From NCBI GenBank assembly GCA_946221385.1, contig CAMIGX010000003.1, positions 124,001-188,000 on the forward strand: a stretch of DNA of 64,000 nt, in the 5' to 3' direction. The notes beneath the pieces were generated by a model. The model had not been told where the DNA came from, ran no database searches, and was given only the letters and a program-made list of their open reading frames with translations. Origin of the DNA: an uncultured Propionimicrobium sp. Lineage in GTDB: Bacteria > Actinomycetota > Actinomycetes > Propionibacteriales > Propionibacteriaceae. The position numbers and the translations under genes are program-made. Numbering within the stretch: the first letter of the stretch is position 1; each line of letters starts with the position of its first letter. Shown one piece after another: positions 7,566 through 16,897 of the stretch.

Positions 7566-8501
7566 ATGCCTATCTATAACGACGCAACTGAATTGATTGG
7601 CCGCACCCCGCTGGTCAAGATCAATCGTCTCTACGGTGACACGCAGGCCACCGTGCTGGCCAAACTCGAATATTTCAACCCGGCGAATTCCGTCAAAGAC
7701 CGCATCGGCGTCTCGATCGTCGACGCCGCTGAAGCTAGCGGCGCCCTGCAGCCGGGCGGCACGATCGTCGAAGGCACCTCGGGCAATACCGGCATCGCGC
7801 TGGCCTGGGTCGGCGCTGCACGCGGCTACAAGGTCGTCATCTGCTTGCCCGAGACCTTCTCTAAGGAACGCCGCGCTGTGCTGCGCGCGCTCGGCGCCGA
7901 GCTGGTCTTGACCCCGGCTGCCGACGGCGTACCCGGCGCGAATGCCCGTGCCCAAGAAATCGTCGACAACACGCCAGGGGCCATTTTGGCTAGCCAATTC
8001 GAGAACGAAGCCAACCCGGCGATTCATCGCGCCACGACTGCCGAAGAAATCTGGACCGACACCGACGGTGGCGTCGACATCTTCGTCTCCGCGGTCGGCA
8101 CTGGCGGCACCGTCACCGGTGTCGGCCAGGTGTTGAAGCAGCGCAAGGCCGAAGTCAAGATTTACGCGGTCGAAGCCGCAGAGTCTGCGGTACTGTCTGG
8201 CGAACCCAAGGGCAAGCACGGCATCCAGGGCATTTCGCCTGGTTTCGTGCCGGCGATCTATGACGCGGCGGTCGTTGATGGCATCTTGAAGGTCACCACT
8301 GACGAAGCCCTCGATTGGGCGCGGCGGGCGGCTAAGGAGGAAGGTCTGTTGACCGGCATCTCCGCGGGTGCTGCGTTGAAGGCGGCTGGCGAGCTGGCTG
8401 CCGACCCTGCTAACGCTGGCAAGACGATCGTCGTCATCCTTCCGGACTGGGGCGAGCGCTACTTGTCGACGCCGTTGTATTCGGAGCTGATGGGGGACTA
8501 A
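7566..8501 (+). CDS. cysK: Cysteine synthase A (O-acetylserine sulfhydrylase)
   Basis: A 311-residue PLP enzyme that makes cysteine from O-acetylserine and sulfide. Visible features: the PLP lysine K44 in NSVKDR, the substrate loop TSGNTG (71-76), the phosphate-binding GTGGT (about 179-183) and GISAGAAL near residue 262. Length is typical for CysK. The start is an ATG after AAAGGAACC. No cysE (serine acetyltransferase) follows; a strong hairpin ends the unit. Expression is probably controlled by the cysteine-rich leader peptide at 7347-7415. Confidence 0.96.
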   Translation: MPIYNDATELIGRTPLVKINRLYGDTQATVLAKLEYFNPANSVKDRIGVSIVDAAEASGALQPGGTIVEGTSGNTGIALAWVGAARGYKVVICLPETFSKERRAVLRALGAELVLTPAADGVPGANARAQEIVDNTPGAILASQFENEANPAIHRATTAEEIWTDTDGGVDIFVSAVGTGGTVTGVGQVLKQRKAEVKIYAVEAAESAVLSGEPKGKHGIQGISPGFVPAIYDAAVVDGILKVTTDEALDWARRAAKEEGLLTGISAGAALKAAGELAADPANAGKTIVVILPDWGERYLSTPLYSELMGD

Positions 8502-8527
8502 AGATATTTTCCGCGCGACGCCGATGC

Positions 8528-8564
8528 GATGCTGAGCTAGCTTGATTGAAAGCAGCTCAGCATC
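8528..8564 (+). terminator. Hairpin after cysK
   Basis: A perfect 11-bp inverted repeat (GATGCTGAGCT 8528-8538, AGCTCAGCATC 8554-8564) with a 15-base loop, 27 bases after the cysK stop. An alternative pairing of CCGATGC (8521-8527) with GCATCGG exists. There is no U-tract, so it would be an I-shaped terminator or mRNA-end stabiliser. Confidence 0.5.
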
Positions 8565-8772
8565 GGCTCCTCATCGGTGACGTCGACGAGTTGGGCGCGG
8601 CCGGATGGGACCTGCGGTCAGCTAGTCGATTCCGCGCAGTAGCTTGGGGCCAGACTTGGAACGGCCCTGGCCGATGGGGGACTCGAGCGCCAACCAGCTC
8701 GACCGGCCAGGGTCAGATGGCGGCGACGCCGGCTCGTGGCAGCTAGCTGACCTGGGGTCTACGCTTGAGCAC

Positions 8773-9426
8773 GTGGCCACCTATTTCACGTCGATTGCGC
8801 TGCTGGTGCTCGACTTGATCGGGGTCTTCGCGTTCGCGCTTTCGGGCAATATGCTCGCCGCCCGCCGCGGCTACGACATCACTGGCGGACTGGTCTTGGG
8901 CTATTTGGCTGGGCTCGGCGGTGGCATCGTGCGCGATCTCATCTTGGACCTGCCGCCGTTGGCGTTCGCCAAACCGATCTATCTGATCCCTCCGCTGCTT
9001 TCTGCGCTGCTGGTCTACCTCTTCGGCTCCCACGTCGAACGCCGACGCCAAGCCGTGCTCACTTTGGACGCTGTCGGCTTAGCGATTTTTTGTATGACGG
9101 GCGCCACCGTCGCATTAAACAACGACGCGAACGTGCCGACTGCCGTCGTAATGGGCATTTTGACGGCGGCCGGCGGCGGCATGCTGCGCGATGTAGTCGC
9201 GAATGAAAATCCTGCGGTCTTCAACCGCAATGAGTTGTATATCGTGCCAGCTTTCGTCGGTGCGACAATGACGGTCACCTGCAAGACCGTCGGCCCCTGG
9301 AATGAGTGGATAGCCGTGCTCATCGCAGTCGGGGTATTCGCCTTTCGGATGCTGGCCCTACAACGCGGCTGGCAGGTGCCAGGCCAGGTGCGCGAATCCA
9401 GAGGTCAAAATCAAAGCCGCGACTAG
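8773..9426 (+). CDS. UPF0126/TRIC-family membrane protein
   Basis: Small polytopic membrane protein of the UPF0126 (bacterial TRIC-like cation channel) family. The duplicated three-helix unit shows as two GGG-x-x-RD motifs: AGLGGGIVRDL (about 55 residues from the start) and AAGGGMLRDV about 80 residues later, with seven hydrophobic segments in all. The frame is open from an ATG at 8644, but the extra 43 residues are hydrophilic and unlike the family. I prefer the GTG at 8773, which puts about 12 residues before the conserved LDLIGVFAFALSG helix; no strong ribosome binding site decides this. Ion specificity is not established for most bacterial members. Confidence 0.85.
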   Translation: MATYFTSIALLVLDLIGVFAFALSGNMLAARRGYDITGGLVLGYLAGLGGGIVRDLILDLPPLAFAKPIYLIPPLLSALLVYLFGSHVERRRQAVLTLDAVGLAIFCMTGATVALNNDANVPTAVVMGILTAAGGGMLRDVVANENPAVFNRNELYIVPAFVGATMTVTCKTVGPWNEWIAVLIAVGVFAFRMLALQRGWQVPGQVRESRGQNQSRD

Positions 9427-9489
9427 ACCTCTGATGGTGGCAATTCCGCTACGCAGCGGATTGTCAGTCGTTGGTGTCAAAATTGGGCC

Positions 9490-11196
9490 ATGAACGCCGA
9501 GGCTGACTTGTCCGCAGCAGAACTTTGGATTTCGCACGATCCTGATCCGTCCGACCGAGCCGAGTTGCAGTCCTTGGTTGACGCAGCTGTAGGCGGCGAC
9601 CAATCGGCTAGCCAGCAGATTGCAGACCGGATGGCAGCGCCATTGACCTTCGGGACGGCTGGGCTGCGCGGCGCGATGGCAGCGGGCCCAAATCGGATGA
9701 ATACTGCCGTCGTCACGACCGCGTCGGCTGGCCTGGCCGCAGTGCTGCACGAAAAAGTCGGCCCGGGTTTCAAGGTCGTCGTGGGCTTTGATGGGCGGCA
9801 TCGGTCCGCTGATTTTGCCCAGACAGCGGCAGGCATCTTTGTGGCGGCCGGCGGCGAGGTACAGCTGATGCCGACCCCCCTGCCGACCCCGTTGACGGCC
9901 TTCGCGATTCGTCACCTGGATGCTGATGCGGCCGTCATGGTCACTGCCTCGCACAATCCGGCGGCAGACAACGGCTACAAGGTCTACGTCGGGGGCCGGA
10001 TGACCGACGACGCCGTCCGCGGCACCCAAATCGTGCCGCCACTGGATGCTGAGATTGAAGCCGCGATCCGCGCCGCCGGCTGGGCAGACGAAATTGCGGT
10101 CGCGGCAGAAGGATGGACGGTGCTCGGCGACGACATCGTCGATGCCTATTTGGCCGCGACGATGCCGATCCGGGACGAACGTCTAGATCTTGACGAATTG
10201 CGCGTCGTGCTGACTGCGATGCATGGCGTGGGCTATGCCGTGTGTGAGCGGCTGCTGCGGCAGGCGGGTGTGGGAGCTATCTTCCCCGTCGAAGCCCAAC
10301 GACAGCCCGACCCAGACTTCCCGACCGTCACTTTCCCGAACCCAGAAGAAGCCGGCGCATTAGATCTGGCTTTCGAGACGGCAAGGCAAAATGCAGCAGA
10401 CCTGGTCGTCGCGCTCGACCCGGACGCGGATCGCTGTGCCGTAGCGATTTCAGCTCCTGAAGCAGCTGCTGGTTGGCGTCAACTATCCGGTGACGAACTC
10501 GGCGGGCTTTTGGGTGAGCTGATGGCTCAGCGCCTGGAGAGCGAAGCTGGTCCGAAGCGCAGCCTCGCCCGTTCGATTGTCTCGTCGTCGCTGCTAGACA
10601 GCATCGCGCAGCGCCACGGTTTGCTTGCCGAGCAGACCCTGACCGGTTTCAAGTGGATCGCGCGCGCGGCAAATATCGGCTACGGCTATGAAGAAGCGAT
10701 CGGCTATTGCGTCAACCCCGACGCGGTCAAAGACAAGGACGGCATTAGCACAGCGCTGTTGGCCGTCCAACTCGCCGCGCAGGCCAAAACAGCTGGCGTA
10801 AGCATTCAAGATCGCCTGGATGCGCTGGCGATGACTCACGGCCTGCACGCGACTGCGCCGCTGACGTTCCGCGTTGACGATCTGGCATTAATCAGTGCTG
10901 GCTTAGAACGACTGAGCGCCAATCCGCCGTCGACCCTCGCGGGCTCGCAGGTCATCGAATTCGCGGATCTGTCCGCTGGCTGGCGCGGCCTGCCACCCAC
11001 GCCAGGATTCCGTATCGAGACCGCGGCCGCCGATCGAGTGGTGGTCCGTCCGTCTGGGACCGAGCCGAAGCTCAAGTGCTATCTGGAAGTCGTCGAGCAG
11101 GTCACCACGACTATCGAGCTGGAAGCTGCCCGCATCCGGACCGCCGAGCGGCTAGCCGAGATCAGCACAGAATTACGAGAAATCTTGGGCTTTTGA
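9490..11196 (+). CDS. Phospho-sugar mutase (phosphoglucomutase/phosphomannomutase)
   Basis: A 568-residue alpha-D-phosphohexomutase, interconverting hexose 1- and 6-phosphates. The catalytic phosphoserine is S154 in TASHNP. The metal-binding loop is DPDADRCAVA (about residue 310). The sugar-binding loop is GYEEAIGY (about 398). The phosphate-binding loop near the C-terminus is RPSGTEPKLK (about 520). The length and the N-terminal extension before the active serine match the long actinobacterial/firmicute PgcA-like group. It is likely to supply glucose-1-phosphate for wall polymers or glycogen, but the substrate (glucose, mannose or deoxyribose phosphate) is not fixed by sequence. Confidence 0.92.
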   Translation: MNAEADLSAAELWISHDPDPSDRAELQSLVDAAVGGDQSASQQIADRMAAPLTFGTAGLRGAMAAGPNRMNTAVVTTASAGLAAVLHEKVGPGFKVVVGFDGRHRSADFAQTAAGIFVAAGGEVQLMPTPLPTPLTAFAIRHLDADAAVMVTASHNPAADNGYKVYVGGRMTDDAVRGTQIVPPLDAEIEAAIRAAGWADEIAVAAEGWTVLGDDIVDAYLAATMPIRDERLDLDELRVVLTAMHGVGYAVCERLLRQAGVGAIFPVEAQRQPDPDFPTVTFPNPEEAGALDLAFETARQNAADLVVALDPDADRCAVAISAPEAAAGWRQLSGDELGGLLGELMAQRLESEAGPKRSLARSIVSSSLLDSIAQRHGLLAEQTLTGFKWIARAANIGYGYEEAIGYCVNPDAVKDKDGISTALLAVQLAAQAKTAGVSIQDRLDALAMTHGLHATAPLTFRVDDLALISAGLERLSANPPSTLAGSQVIEFADLSAGWRGLPPTPGFRIETAAADRVVVRPSGTEPKLKCYLEVVEQVTTTIELEAARIRTAERLAEISTELREILGF

Positions 11197-11312
11197 GCTT
11201 GCCGGAGTGGTCAGCGGAATGTTGTCGCGGCTTAGCCGAGTAACATCGTGCGGGAACGAGCTTTGCTCGACTCGACCGCGCGGAACTGCGTGTGGCTGAT
11301 GGCGGAAGGACC

Positions 11313-12653
11313 ATGATGGAGATTGCGACCGGCTCCAGCGCGCTGCCCAAACGGCAGATCGTCGCTGATCGGATCGTACAGAAATTTGGCGGCTCATCTG
11401 TGGCGGATGCCGACTCGATCAAGCGCGTCGCCAAGCGCGTCGCCGACGCTAAGCGCTCCGGTAAGCAGGTCGTCGTCGTCATTTCGGCCATGGGGGATAC
11501 CACCGATGAACTGATGGATCTCGCCAAGCTGGTCAGCCCTAGCCCGCGGCCGCGCGAACTCGACATGCTGCTGACCACCGGTGAACGGCAGTCCGCGGCG
11601 CTGCTGGCCATGGCGCTAAACGATCTGGGCATCAGCGCGTTGAGCTACACCGGATCACAGGCTGGCGTCATCACCACCGCTCAACACGGCAATGCTCGCA
11701 TTCTCGACATCACTCCGGGACGAGTCGCGAAATCATTGGAGGACGGCGACGTTGTCATCGTCGCAGGCTTCCAGGGCGTGAGCCTTGAAACGAAGGACGT
11801 GACGACCCTCGGGCGTGGCGCGTCAGACACTACGGCGGTCGCGCTGGCTGCTGCGCTCGGCGCCGAGCAGTGCGAAATCTATTCCGATGTGGACGGCGTG
11901 TTCACCGCTGACCCGCGGATCGCTAAGGGAGCCCGTCAGATCAGCGAAATCTCCTATGAAGAGATGATGGAGCTGGCCGCGACGGGCGCGAAGATCTTGC
12001 ACCTGCGCTGCGTCGAATATGGTCGTCGCGAAGGCGTCACGATCCACGTCCGCAGCTCATTTACCGACAAGCCGGGCACGCTGGTGCGCGGTTCGATCGA
12101 CGATCCGAATTATCACCGACCTGAGGAGCCCGGCATGGAACAGGCCATCATCTCCGGCGTCGCGCACGACCGCAGCGAGTCGAAAATCACCATCGTGGGA
12201 GTTCCCGACCAGATCGGCAAGGCCGCGCGCATCTTCCACCTCATCGCCGCCGCCGACATCAACGTCGACATGATCGTGCAGAATGTGTCTGAGGTGGTCA
12301 CCGCGAGCACCGATATCACCTTCACGCTGCCGAAGGCTGACGCGCAAAAGGGCTTGGACGTGCTGCGCGCCGCGCAAGGCGAGATCGGTTTTCAAGACCT
12401 GCTGCTCGATGAGCAGATCGGCAAGGTCTCGGTCGTTGGCGTGGGCATGCGCACCCATCCTGGCGTGACGGCGACCTTCTTCGATGCGCTCGCCCAGGCT
12501 GGCATCAACATTCAGATGATTTCTACCTCCGAGATCCGCATCTCGGTCGTCGTCAGCTCCGATGACGTCGACCAGGCAGTGCAGGCCGCGCACAGCGCCT
12601 TCGGCTTGGACGCAGAGGTTGAAGCCATCGTCTACGCCGGCACCGGCCGTTGA
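11313..12653 (+). CDS. lysC: Aspartate kinase
   Basis: First step of the aspartate pathway (lysine, DAP, threonine, methionine). The kinase domain begins with VQKFGGSSVAD; aspartate/ATP-binding motifs TTGERQSAAL and GRGASDTTAVALAAAL follow. Two ACT domains (from about residue 265) contain VQNVSEVV and the TSEIRIS segment typical of lysine/threonine-regulated actinobacterial LysC. An internal start producing a beta subunit is usual in this group and not excluded here. The frame opens at a GTG at 11292, but AAGGA five bases before the ATG at 11313 decides the start. Unusually, asd does not follow; the stop overlaps the murJ start. Confidence 0.95.
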   Translation: MMEIATGSSALPKRQIVADRIVQKFGGSSVADADSIKRVAKRVADAKRSGKQVVVVISAMGDTTDELMDLAKLVSPSPRPRELDMLLTTGERQSAALLAMALNDLGISALSYTGSQAGVITTAQHGNARILDITPGRVAKSLEDGDVVIVAGFQGVSLETKDVTTLGRGASDTTAVALAAALGAEQCEIYSDVDGVFTADPRIAKGARQISEISYEEMMELAATGAKILHLRCVEYGRREGVTIHVRSSFTDKPGTLVRGSIDDPNYHRPEEPGMEQAIISGVAHDRSESKITIVGVPDQIGKAARIFHLIAAADINVDMIVQNVSEVVTASTDITFTLPKADAQKGLDVLRAAQGEIGFQDLLLDEQIGKVSVVGVGMRTHPGVTATFFDALAQAGINIQMISTSEIRISVVVSSDDVDQAVQAAHSAFGLDAEVEAIVYAGTGR

Positions 12654-14479
12654 GCACACCCAACGGGCAGCCGAGCGATCCTGTCGACCCGCTGCCGATC
12701 GACTCCGAGGCCGATCTCCCCGCGCTGGACGGCCAGCCCGCGCGCCGCGTAGCGCCGGAGGCTGAGCACTCCCAGCCGACTGATCCGCACCTGGTCGCAC
12801 CCGGCCCATTCGACGCGAACCAGTCGTTCGATCCAGCTGAGCAGCCCACCGTGGCCGCTGGCGAACGCTCCTCGGTCGGACGAAATAGCGCGGTCATGGC
12901 GTCCGGGACGCTGGTCAGTCGCGTGCTCGGCCTGGTGCGTACCTCGCTGACCGGTGCGGCGATTGGGCTGGGCACCGTCGGCGATGCCTTCAACGGCGCC
13001 AATCAGCTGCCCAACTATCTGTTTTTGCTGTTGTCGGGCGGGCTGCTGGAGCCAGTGATCGTGCCGCACATCACCAAAGCAGCCAAGCGTGACGACTCTG
13101 AACGATATGTCAATCAACTGATCACGGTCTCGCTAGGCATGTGCCTGCTGGTGACCCTGTTGGCCACCGTGGGCGCGCCTTGGCTGTTCTCCGTGCTCGG
13201 TTTGACCGGCCCAGCGCGCACCCTGGGCATTTTGTTCGCCTACATCTGTTTGCCGCAGGTCTTCTTCTATGGCGTCTCGACGGTCTTATCGCAGGTGCTG
13301 AACGCCCGCGGTATCTATGGCCCGCCGATGTGGGCGCCCGCGCTGAACAATGTGGTCTGCATCGCTGGCCTGGCGATTTTCATGGTCTTGTATGGATCCG
13401 GGCAAAACGAGGCCGCAAATTGGGACGCCGCGATGGCTTGGCTGTTCGCCGGTACGGCGACCCTGGGCGTCATCGCGCAGGCATTGATCTTGATCCCGCC
13501 GCTGCTCAAGGACGGATTCAGCTGGCGCCCAGCCTGGGGATTCCCGCGTGACGAGCTCAAGGGCATTTCACGCTATACCGGTTGGACCTTCCTGGCGTTG
13601 CTGATTTCGACGATCGGCGGGCTGGTGATCTTGTCGGTCACTTCGACGATGCCGACGAAAGCTGCCCAGGCTGGCGTCGACGGCTTCGTAGCAGGCAATA
13701 ACGTCATGAATTACGCGTTCATGATCTTCATGCTGCCGCAGTCGATCATCGCGATCAGCGTCATCACCGCGCTCTTCCCCCCAATGACGCGCGCCTGGCA
13801 AGCCGAAGACCGCAAGACGATGCAGAGCCTGATCAAACAGGGTCTGGACTTGCCCGCGGTCTTCTTGATCCCGGCGACCTTCGCGATCATCGCGTTGGCT
13901 TCACCGCTAGTGCGGTTCATCTTCTATGGCAACACCGAAGCTGAGCTAGACGCGCTCGCCCCCGTCCTGATCGCGATGACGATCGGTATGGTGCCGATGG
14001 CTATTCAGACCCTCCAGCAGCGCTACTGTTTCGCCTCCGAACAGGGCAGAATCAATCTGCTCTTCCAACTGGTCATCACCGGCACGCAGATGATCATCGC
14101 CTACCTGTGGGTCAACTTCGGCGACCCGCGGATCGGGGTGCTGATCATTGCCCTTGGACAATCCCTGGCCTACACCCTCGCAGCGGTCGGGTTCGCATGG
14201 TTCGCGCGTCGTCAGCTCGGTGGCCTGAAATTGGCCGGCACGCTGCGGCTCTTCGTCCGATTGACCGTCGCCTCGATCTTCTCCGCGTTCGCAGCCTGGG
14301 GGATGGCGAAACTGCTCTTGCTGATCGGTGTCGGATGGGCCATGCAAGCGGTCGCCTTGATCGTCGGTGCGCTGATCTTCGTGCTGATCTTCACCGTGCT
14401 GGCGAAGCTGATGCACATCAAGGAATATTTCGACTTGCTCAATCCGATCTTGCGGCGTCTGCACCTGCCGACCTTCTAA
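12650..14479 (+). CDS. murJ: MurJ/MviN-type lipid II flippase
   Basis: A 609-residue polytopic protein of the MOP superfamily that flips lipid II across the membrane for peptidoglycan assembly. About 75 hydrophilic Pro/Asp-rich residues precede the membrane core. The core opens with NSAVMASGTLVSRVLGLVRT and continues QLPNYLFLLLSGGLLEPV, the MurJ signature, with about 14 hydrophobic segments to the C-terminus. The N-terminal cytoplasmic extension is common in actinobacteria. The TTG start overlaps the lysC stop by four bases (TTGA), so the two genes are coupled. The C-terminal pseudokinase domain of mycobacterial MurJ is absent. Confidence 0.94.
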   Translation: MSTPNGQPSDPVDPLPIDSEADLPALDGQPARRVAPEAEHSQPTDPHLVAPGPFDANQSFDPAEQPTVAAGERSSVGRNSAVMASGTLVSRVLGLVRTSLTGAAIGLGTVGDAFNGANQLPNYLFLLLSGGLLEPVIVPHITKAAKRDDSERYVNQLITVSLGMCLLVTLLATVGAPWLFSVLGLTGPARTLGILFAYICLPQVFFYGVSTVLSQVLNARGIYGPPMWAPALNNVVCIAGLAIFMVLYGSGQNEAANWDAAMAWLFAGTATLGVIAQALILIPPLLKDGFSWRPAWGFPRDELKGISRYTGWTFLALLISTIGGLVILSVTSTMPTKAAQAGVDGFVAGNNVMNYAFMIFMLPQSIIAISVITALFPPMTRAWQAEDRKTMQSLIKQGLDLPAVFLIPATFAIIALASPLVRFIFYGNTEAELDALAPVLIAMTIGMVPMAIQTLQQRYCFASEQGRINLLFQLVITGTQMIIAYLWVNFGDPRIGVLIIALGQSLAYTLAAVGFAWFARRQLGGLKLAGTLRLFVRLTVASIFSAFAAWGMAKLLLLIGVGWAMQAVALIVGALIFVLIFTVLAKLMHIKEYFDLLNPILRRLHLPTF

Positions 14480-14513
14480 GCCTGCCGACTTCTTGAGTCA
14501 GCACGGCTGGGCT

Positions 14514-15557
14514 TTAGGTCGGGGTGTCGACTTCGTCCCAGTTGGCGCCGCGAGCTAGCAGCCAGTTGACGGCGGTCAGCCGCTCCATGACGATGTCATG
14601 ATTCGTGCCCGGCACCGGCCGGCCACCGAAGTGTTGATGTTCCCGCAACGCCCACATGATGTCGCGGGTACGTTCCTGCTCGTCAGCCAGCTCGGCGAGA
14701 TTACGCAGCCGGGTGGCCTCGATGAAGACGTCTTCACGATGCTCGTAGACCAGCCCACGGATACGCGTCGCGTCGCACAATTGTTCTGGCCAGTCCAAGG
14801 TGGTGCGTCCCGTCGCCCACAACAACTCTTTGAGCGACTCAGCCCGCCATGCCAATTGGGCAGCCAGCTGCGGGTCGCGGGTCTGCATCAAACGAATCTC
14901 GGTCGGGCTGAGTGCGGTGAAGGCCTGCGGATAGACCTGCTGCATGTCAGCCGGATTGATCTGCCGGCCATTCAAGGTGGCCGTCGCGAAATCGCTGATC
15001 AGGGCTAGACAAATGATGCGCAGCGCAATGTCGCGATTGGTCTGGGGCACTAATTCGTCGGTGGAGCGCACTGGAGGCAACGAATCAGGCACCGCAATTT
15101 GCTGCTCAGTGGACAAAAAACGACGCCATTTCGTCGCCCGTTCAGCTGCCTCAGTGGTGATCGGGGTGCTGCCCGGCGCTGCTTTGCCGTCAACTGGGAT
15201 GAGGCTCAGACCATGCGGGTCGAGTACCTCGGCATACTCGGTGTACAGAATCGAATTGCTTTCCACTGCCCAGTCGCTGAATTCGTCCATGAATTCCGGG
15301 CTGGAATCGTCCACGGCGAAGGCGTATTGGATTTGCGCATTCGAGATGTGTTGCAGCAGCAGATAAAGCTCGGGGGTCATCTGCTCACCAGCTGACTGCC
15401 AGACCCAAGCCCCGAACTCGTTTAGATGCTGACGAAATTCTTCATCTGGACGGGTCGTGGCGGCGTCATCGGCCCACATCTGACGTTGGGTGACCTCGCC
15501 GTCGACGAATGGGGTCGCGATGGACGTCCGACGAGTCGAGTAGGCGTTGATCCACAT
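14514..15557 (-). CDS. DUF4272 domain-containing protein
   Basis: A 347-residue soluble protein. The C-terminal half resembles DUF4272: an ALRIICLALISDF helix, then a long Arg/Glu-rich helical stretch, VNWLLA and the terminal WDEVDTPT, which is typical of this family. No catalytic motif, signal peptide or membrane segment is seen. It converges with murJ and is separated from the next minus-strand gene by a terminator. Function unknown. Confidence 0.75.
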   Translation of the reverse strand: MWINAYSTRRTSIATPFVDGEVTQRQMWADDAATTRPDEEFRQHLNEFGAWVWQSAGEQMTPELYLLLQHISNAQIQYAFAVDDSSPEFMDEFSDWAVESNSILYTEYAEVLDPHGLSLIPVDGKAAPGSTPITTEAAERATKWRRFLSTEQQIAVPDSLPPVRSTDELVPQTNRDIALRIICLALISDFATATLNGRQINPADMQQVYPQAFTALSPTEIRLMQTRDPQLAAQLAWRAESLKELLWATGRTTLDWPEQLCDATRIRGLVYEHREDVFIEATRLRNLAELADEQERTRDIMWALREHQHFGGRPVPGTNHDIVMERLTAVNWLLARGANWDEVDTPT

Positions 15558-15630
15558 GCCTCGATGCTAACGGCTCAGCCGTCCAGCCGTAAGCTGGCCA
15601 ATCAATCGATCAGCGGCCGAGTAGAAAAGA

Positions 15631-15660
15631 TTTGGGCGGCCCCGATCGGGACCGCCCAAA
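15631..15660 (-). terminator. Terminator of the Ala-rich membrane protein gene
   Basis: Reading the minus strand: TTTGGGCGG pairs with CCGCCCAAA around an inner CCC-GATC-GGG stem (one internal mismatch), followed by TCTTTTC. It lies about 50 bases after the stop of the gene at 15713. Confidence 0.75.
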
Positions 15661-15712
15661 GCAGTGTTCAGTTATCTAGCGCTAGCTTGAGCGCCTTGCC
15701 CGTTAGCGAGGG

Positions 15713-16897
15713 TCACTTGGTGGTGACGGCTTCGCGACGCAGTTCGCCGTCCTCGCGACGACCCTGGATGGTGCGAGCACCCCATAGGCCACCGAAGGCG
15801 GAGATCGCAGCACCGAGCAGCAGACCGAAGGAGCCCCAGCCGGCGGCCTTAGCGGCAGCGTTGGTGGCGTCGGTAGCAGCCTCGCGAGCGGTATCGACGG
15901 CTTCCTGGACGGTCTCAGCGGCTTCCTGAGCGTACTGCTGAGCGTTCTCGAGCTGACGCTGTGCCTCGGCCGAAGCGTTCTTCAAGCCCCAGTAGATGTT
16001 GTTGGTCGCCTGGCTGGCTTCCTCAGGAGTCAGGTCAGTGTTCTTGGCGACAGCATTCGCGATCGCGTCGCGATCAGCGGCGTTCGCAATGGTGTCGATA
16101 CGAGCCTGCAGCTTCTTGCCCAGGTCGTCCAAGATGGCCTGGTAGTCGTTAGGGTTGACCAGCAGTGCGCGGCCAGCGTTCATGGCGTCCTGACGGGCAC
16201 CCTGCAGCTGGTTGTTGATGTAGTCAGGCTGCAGTTCGGGCACCTCAGTGTCGCGCAGCGCCTTGCGCATGTTGGCCTGCAGCTCGTCGGTGTTCACATC
16301 GCCGACGGCCTCGGACAGCGATTCGCCCAGGCCGCTGACGGCGTTGCCCGCGGCAGAAGCAGCAGCCGAAGCAGCGCTGCCGGCAGCGTTACCGGCCGCC
16401 CCCAGGACGTTGCCGGCCAGGCCGAGCACCGAAGAGGCCAGCATGCCGAGCAAGATGACCGATGCCAGCACGCTGCCAGCCCAGGTCATCAGGCCGTGCA
16501 GGAAGCCAGCGCGGATCGAGAAGACGCCGCTGACGAAGCCGCCAGCAAGGAAAGCCAGGATCAAAGCGATGACGGCGGTCAGCCAGAAGCCCACGCCTAC
16601 GCCCTCGAAGGGATTGCTGGAAGTGAAGTCGGTCAGACCGAAGCCCATAGCGGTGGCGATCAGACCGAGGGTGAACAGCACCGCAAGGAAAGTCATGATG
16701 CCGGCGAAGATCGAACCCCAAGAAATGTTGCGACCAGCTTCGCGGCTGTCATCGGCACCCAAGAAGCTAGTGCGCCACGCCGGGGTGGCCTCGGCAGTCT
16801 TAGCTTCAGCCGGACGGTGCGCGCCGACGGCCTTTTGGGTCGTGGTGCGCTCGGCGACGACCTTCTCGTCGCGCGAAGTGTTATCTGCAGTTGCCAC
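15713..16897 (-). CDS. Ala-rich membrane protein with long helical domain
   Basis: About 394 residues. After a 50-residue soluble N-terminus come four hydrophobic segments: ISWGSIFAGIMTFLAVLF, GFWLTAVIALILAFLAGGF, a Gly-rich helix at SIRAGFLHGLMTWAG, and SVLASVILLGMLASSVLGLAG. Then comes a run of small residues (AGNAAGSAASAAASAAGNA), a soluble helical domain of about 170 residues with Gln/Ala/Glu-rich amphipathic repeats (AQRQLENAQQYAQEAAETV), and a final membrane segment (WGSFGLLLGAAISAFGGLWG). The frame opens at a TTG at 16915, but AGGAG eight bases before the GTG at 16897 marks the likely start. The first part resembles small YrzE-like membrane proteins; no enzymatic motif is seen. It may be an envelope stress or membrane-organising protein, but this is a guess. 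Confidence 0.7.
   Translation of the reverse strand: MATADNTSRDEKVVAERTTTQKAVGAHRPAEAKTAEATPAWRTSFLGADDSREAGRNISWGSIFAGIMTFLAVLFTLGLIATAMGFGLTDFTSSNPFEGVGVGFWLTAVIALILAFLAGGFVSGVFSIRAGFLHGLMTWAGSVLASVILLGMLASSVLGLAGNVLGAAGNAAGSAASAAASAAGNAVSGLGESLSEAVGDVNTDELQANMRKALRDTEVPELQPDYINNQLQGARQDAMNAGRALLVNPNDYQAILDDLGKKLQARIDTIANAADRDAIANAVAKNTDLTPEEASQATNNIYWGLKNASAEAQRQLENAQQYAQEAAETVQEAVDTAREAATDATNAAAKAAGWGSFGLLLGAAISAFGGLWGARTIQGRREDGELRREAVTTK

Noticed and set aside
8546..8746. 66-codon ORF after cysK
   Set aside because: It starts inside the terminator hairpin and has Trp/Arg-rich random composition.
11248..11316. A 22-codon GTG-started ORF overlapping the lysC start
   Set aside because: No Lys/Thr codon cluster as a leader would need, and the start sits too close to the nearest -10-like sequence.
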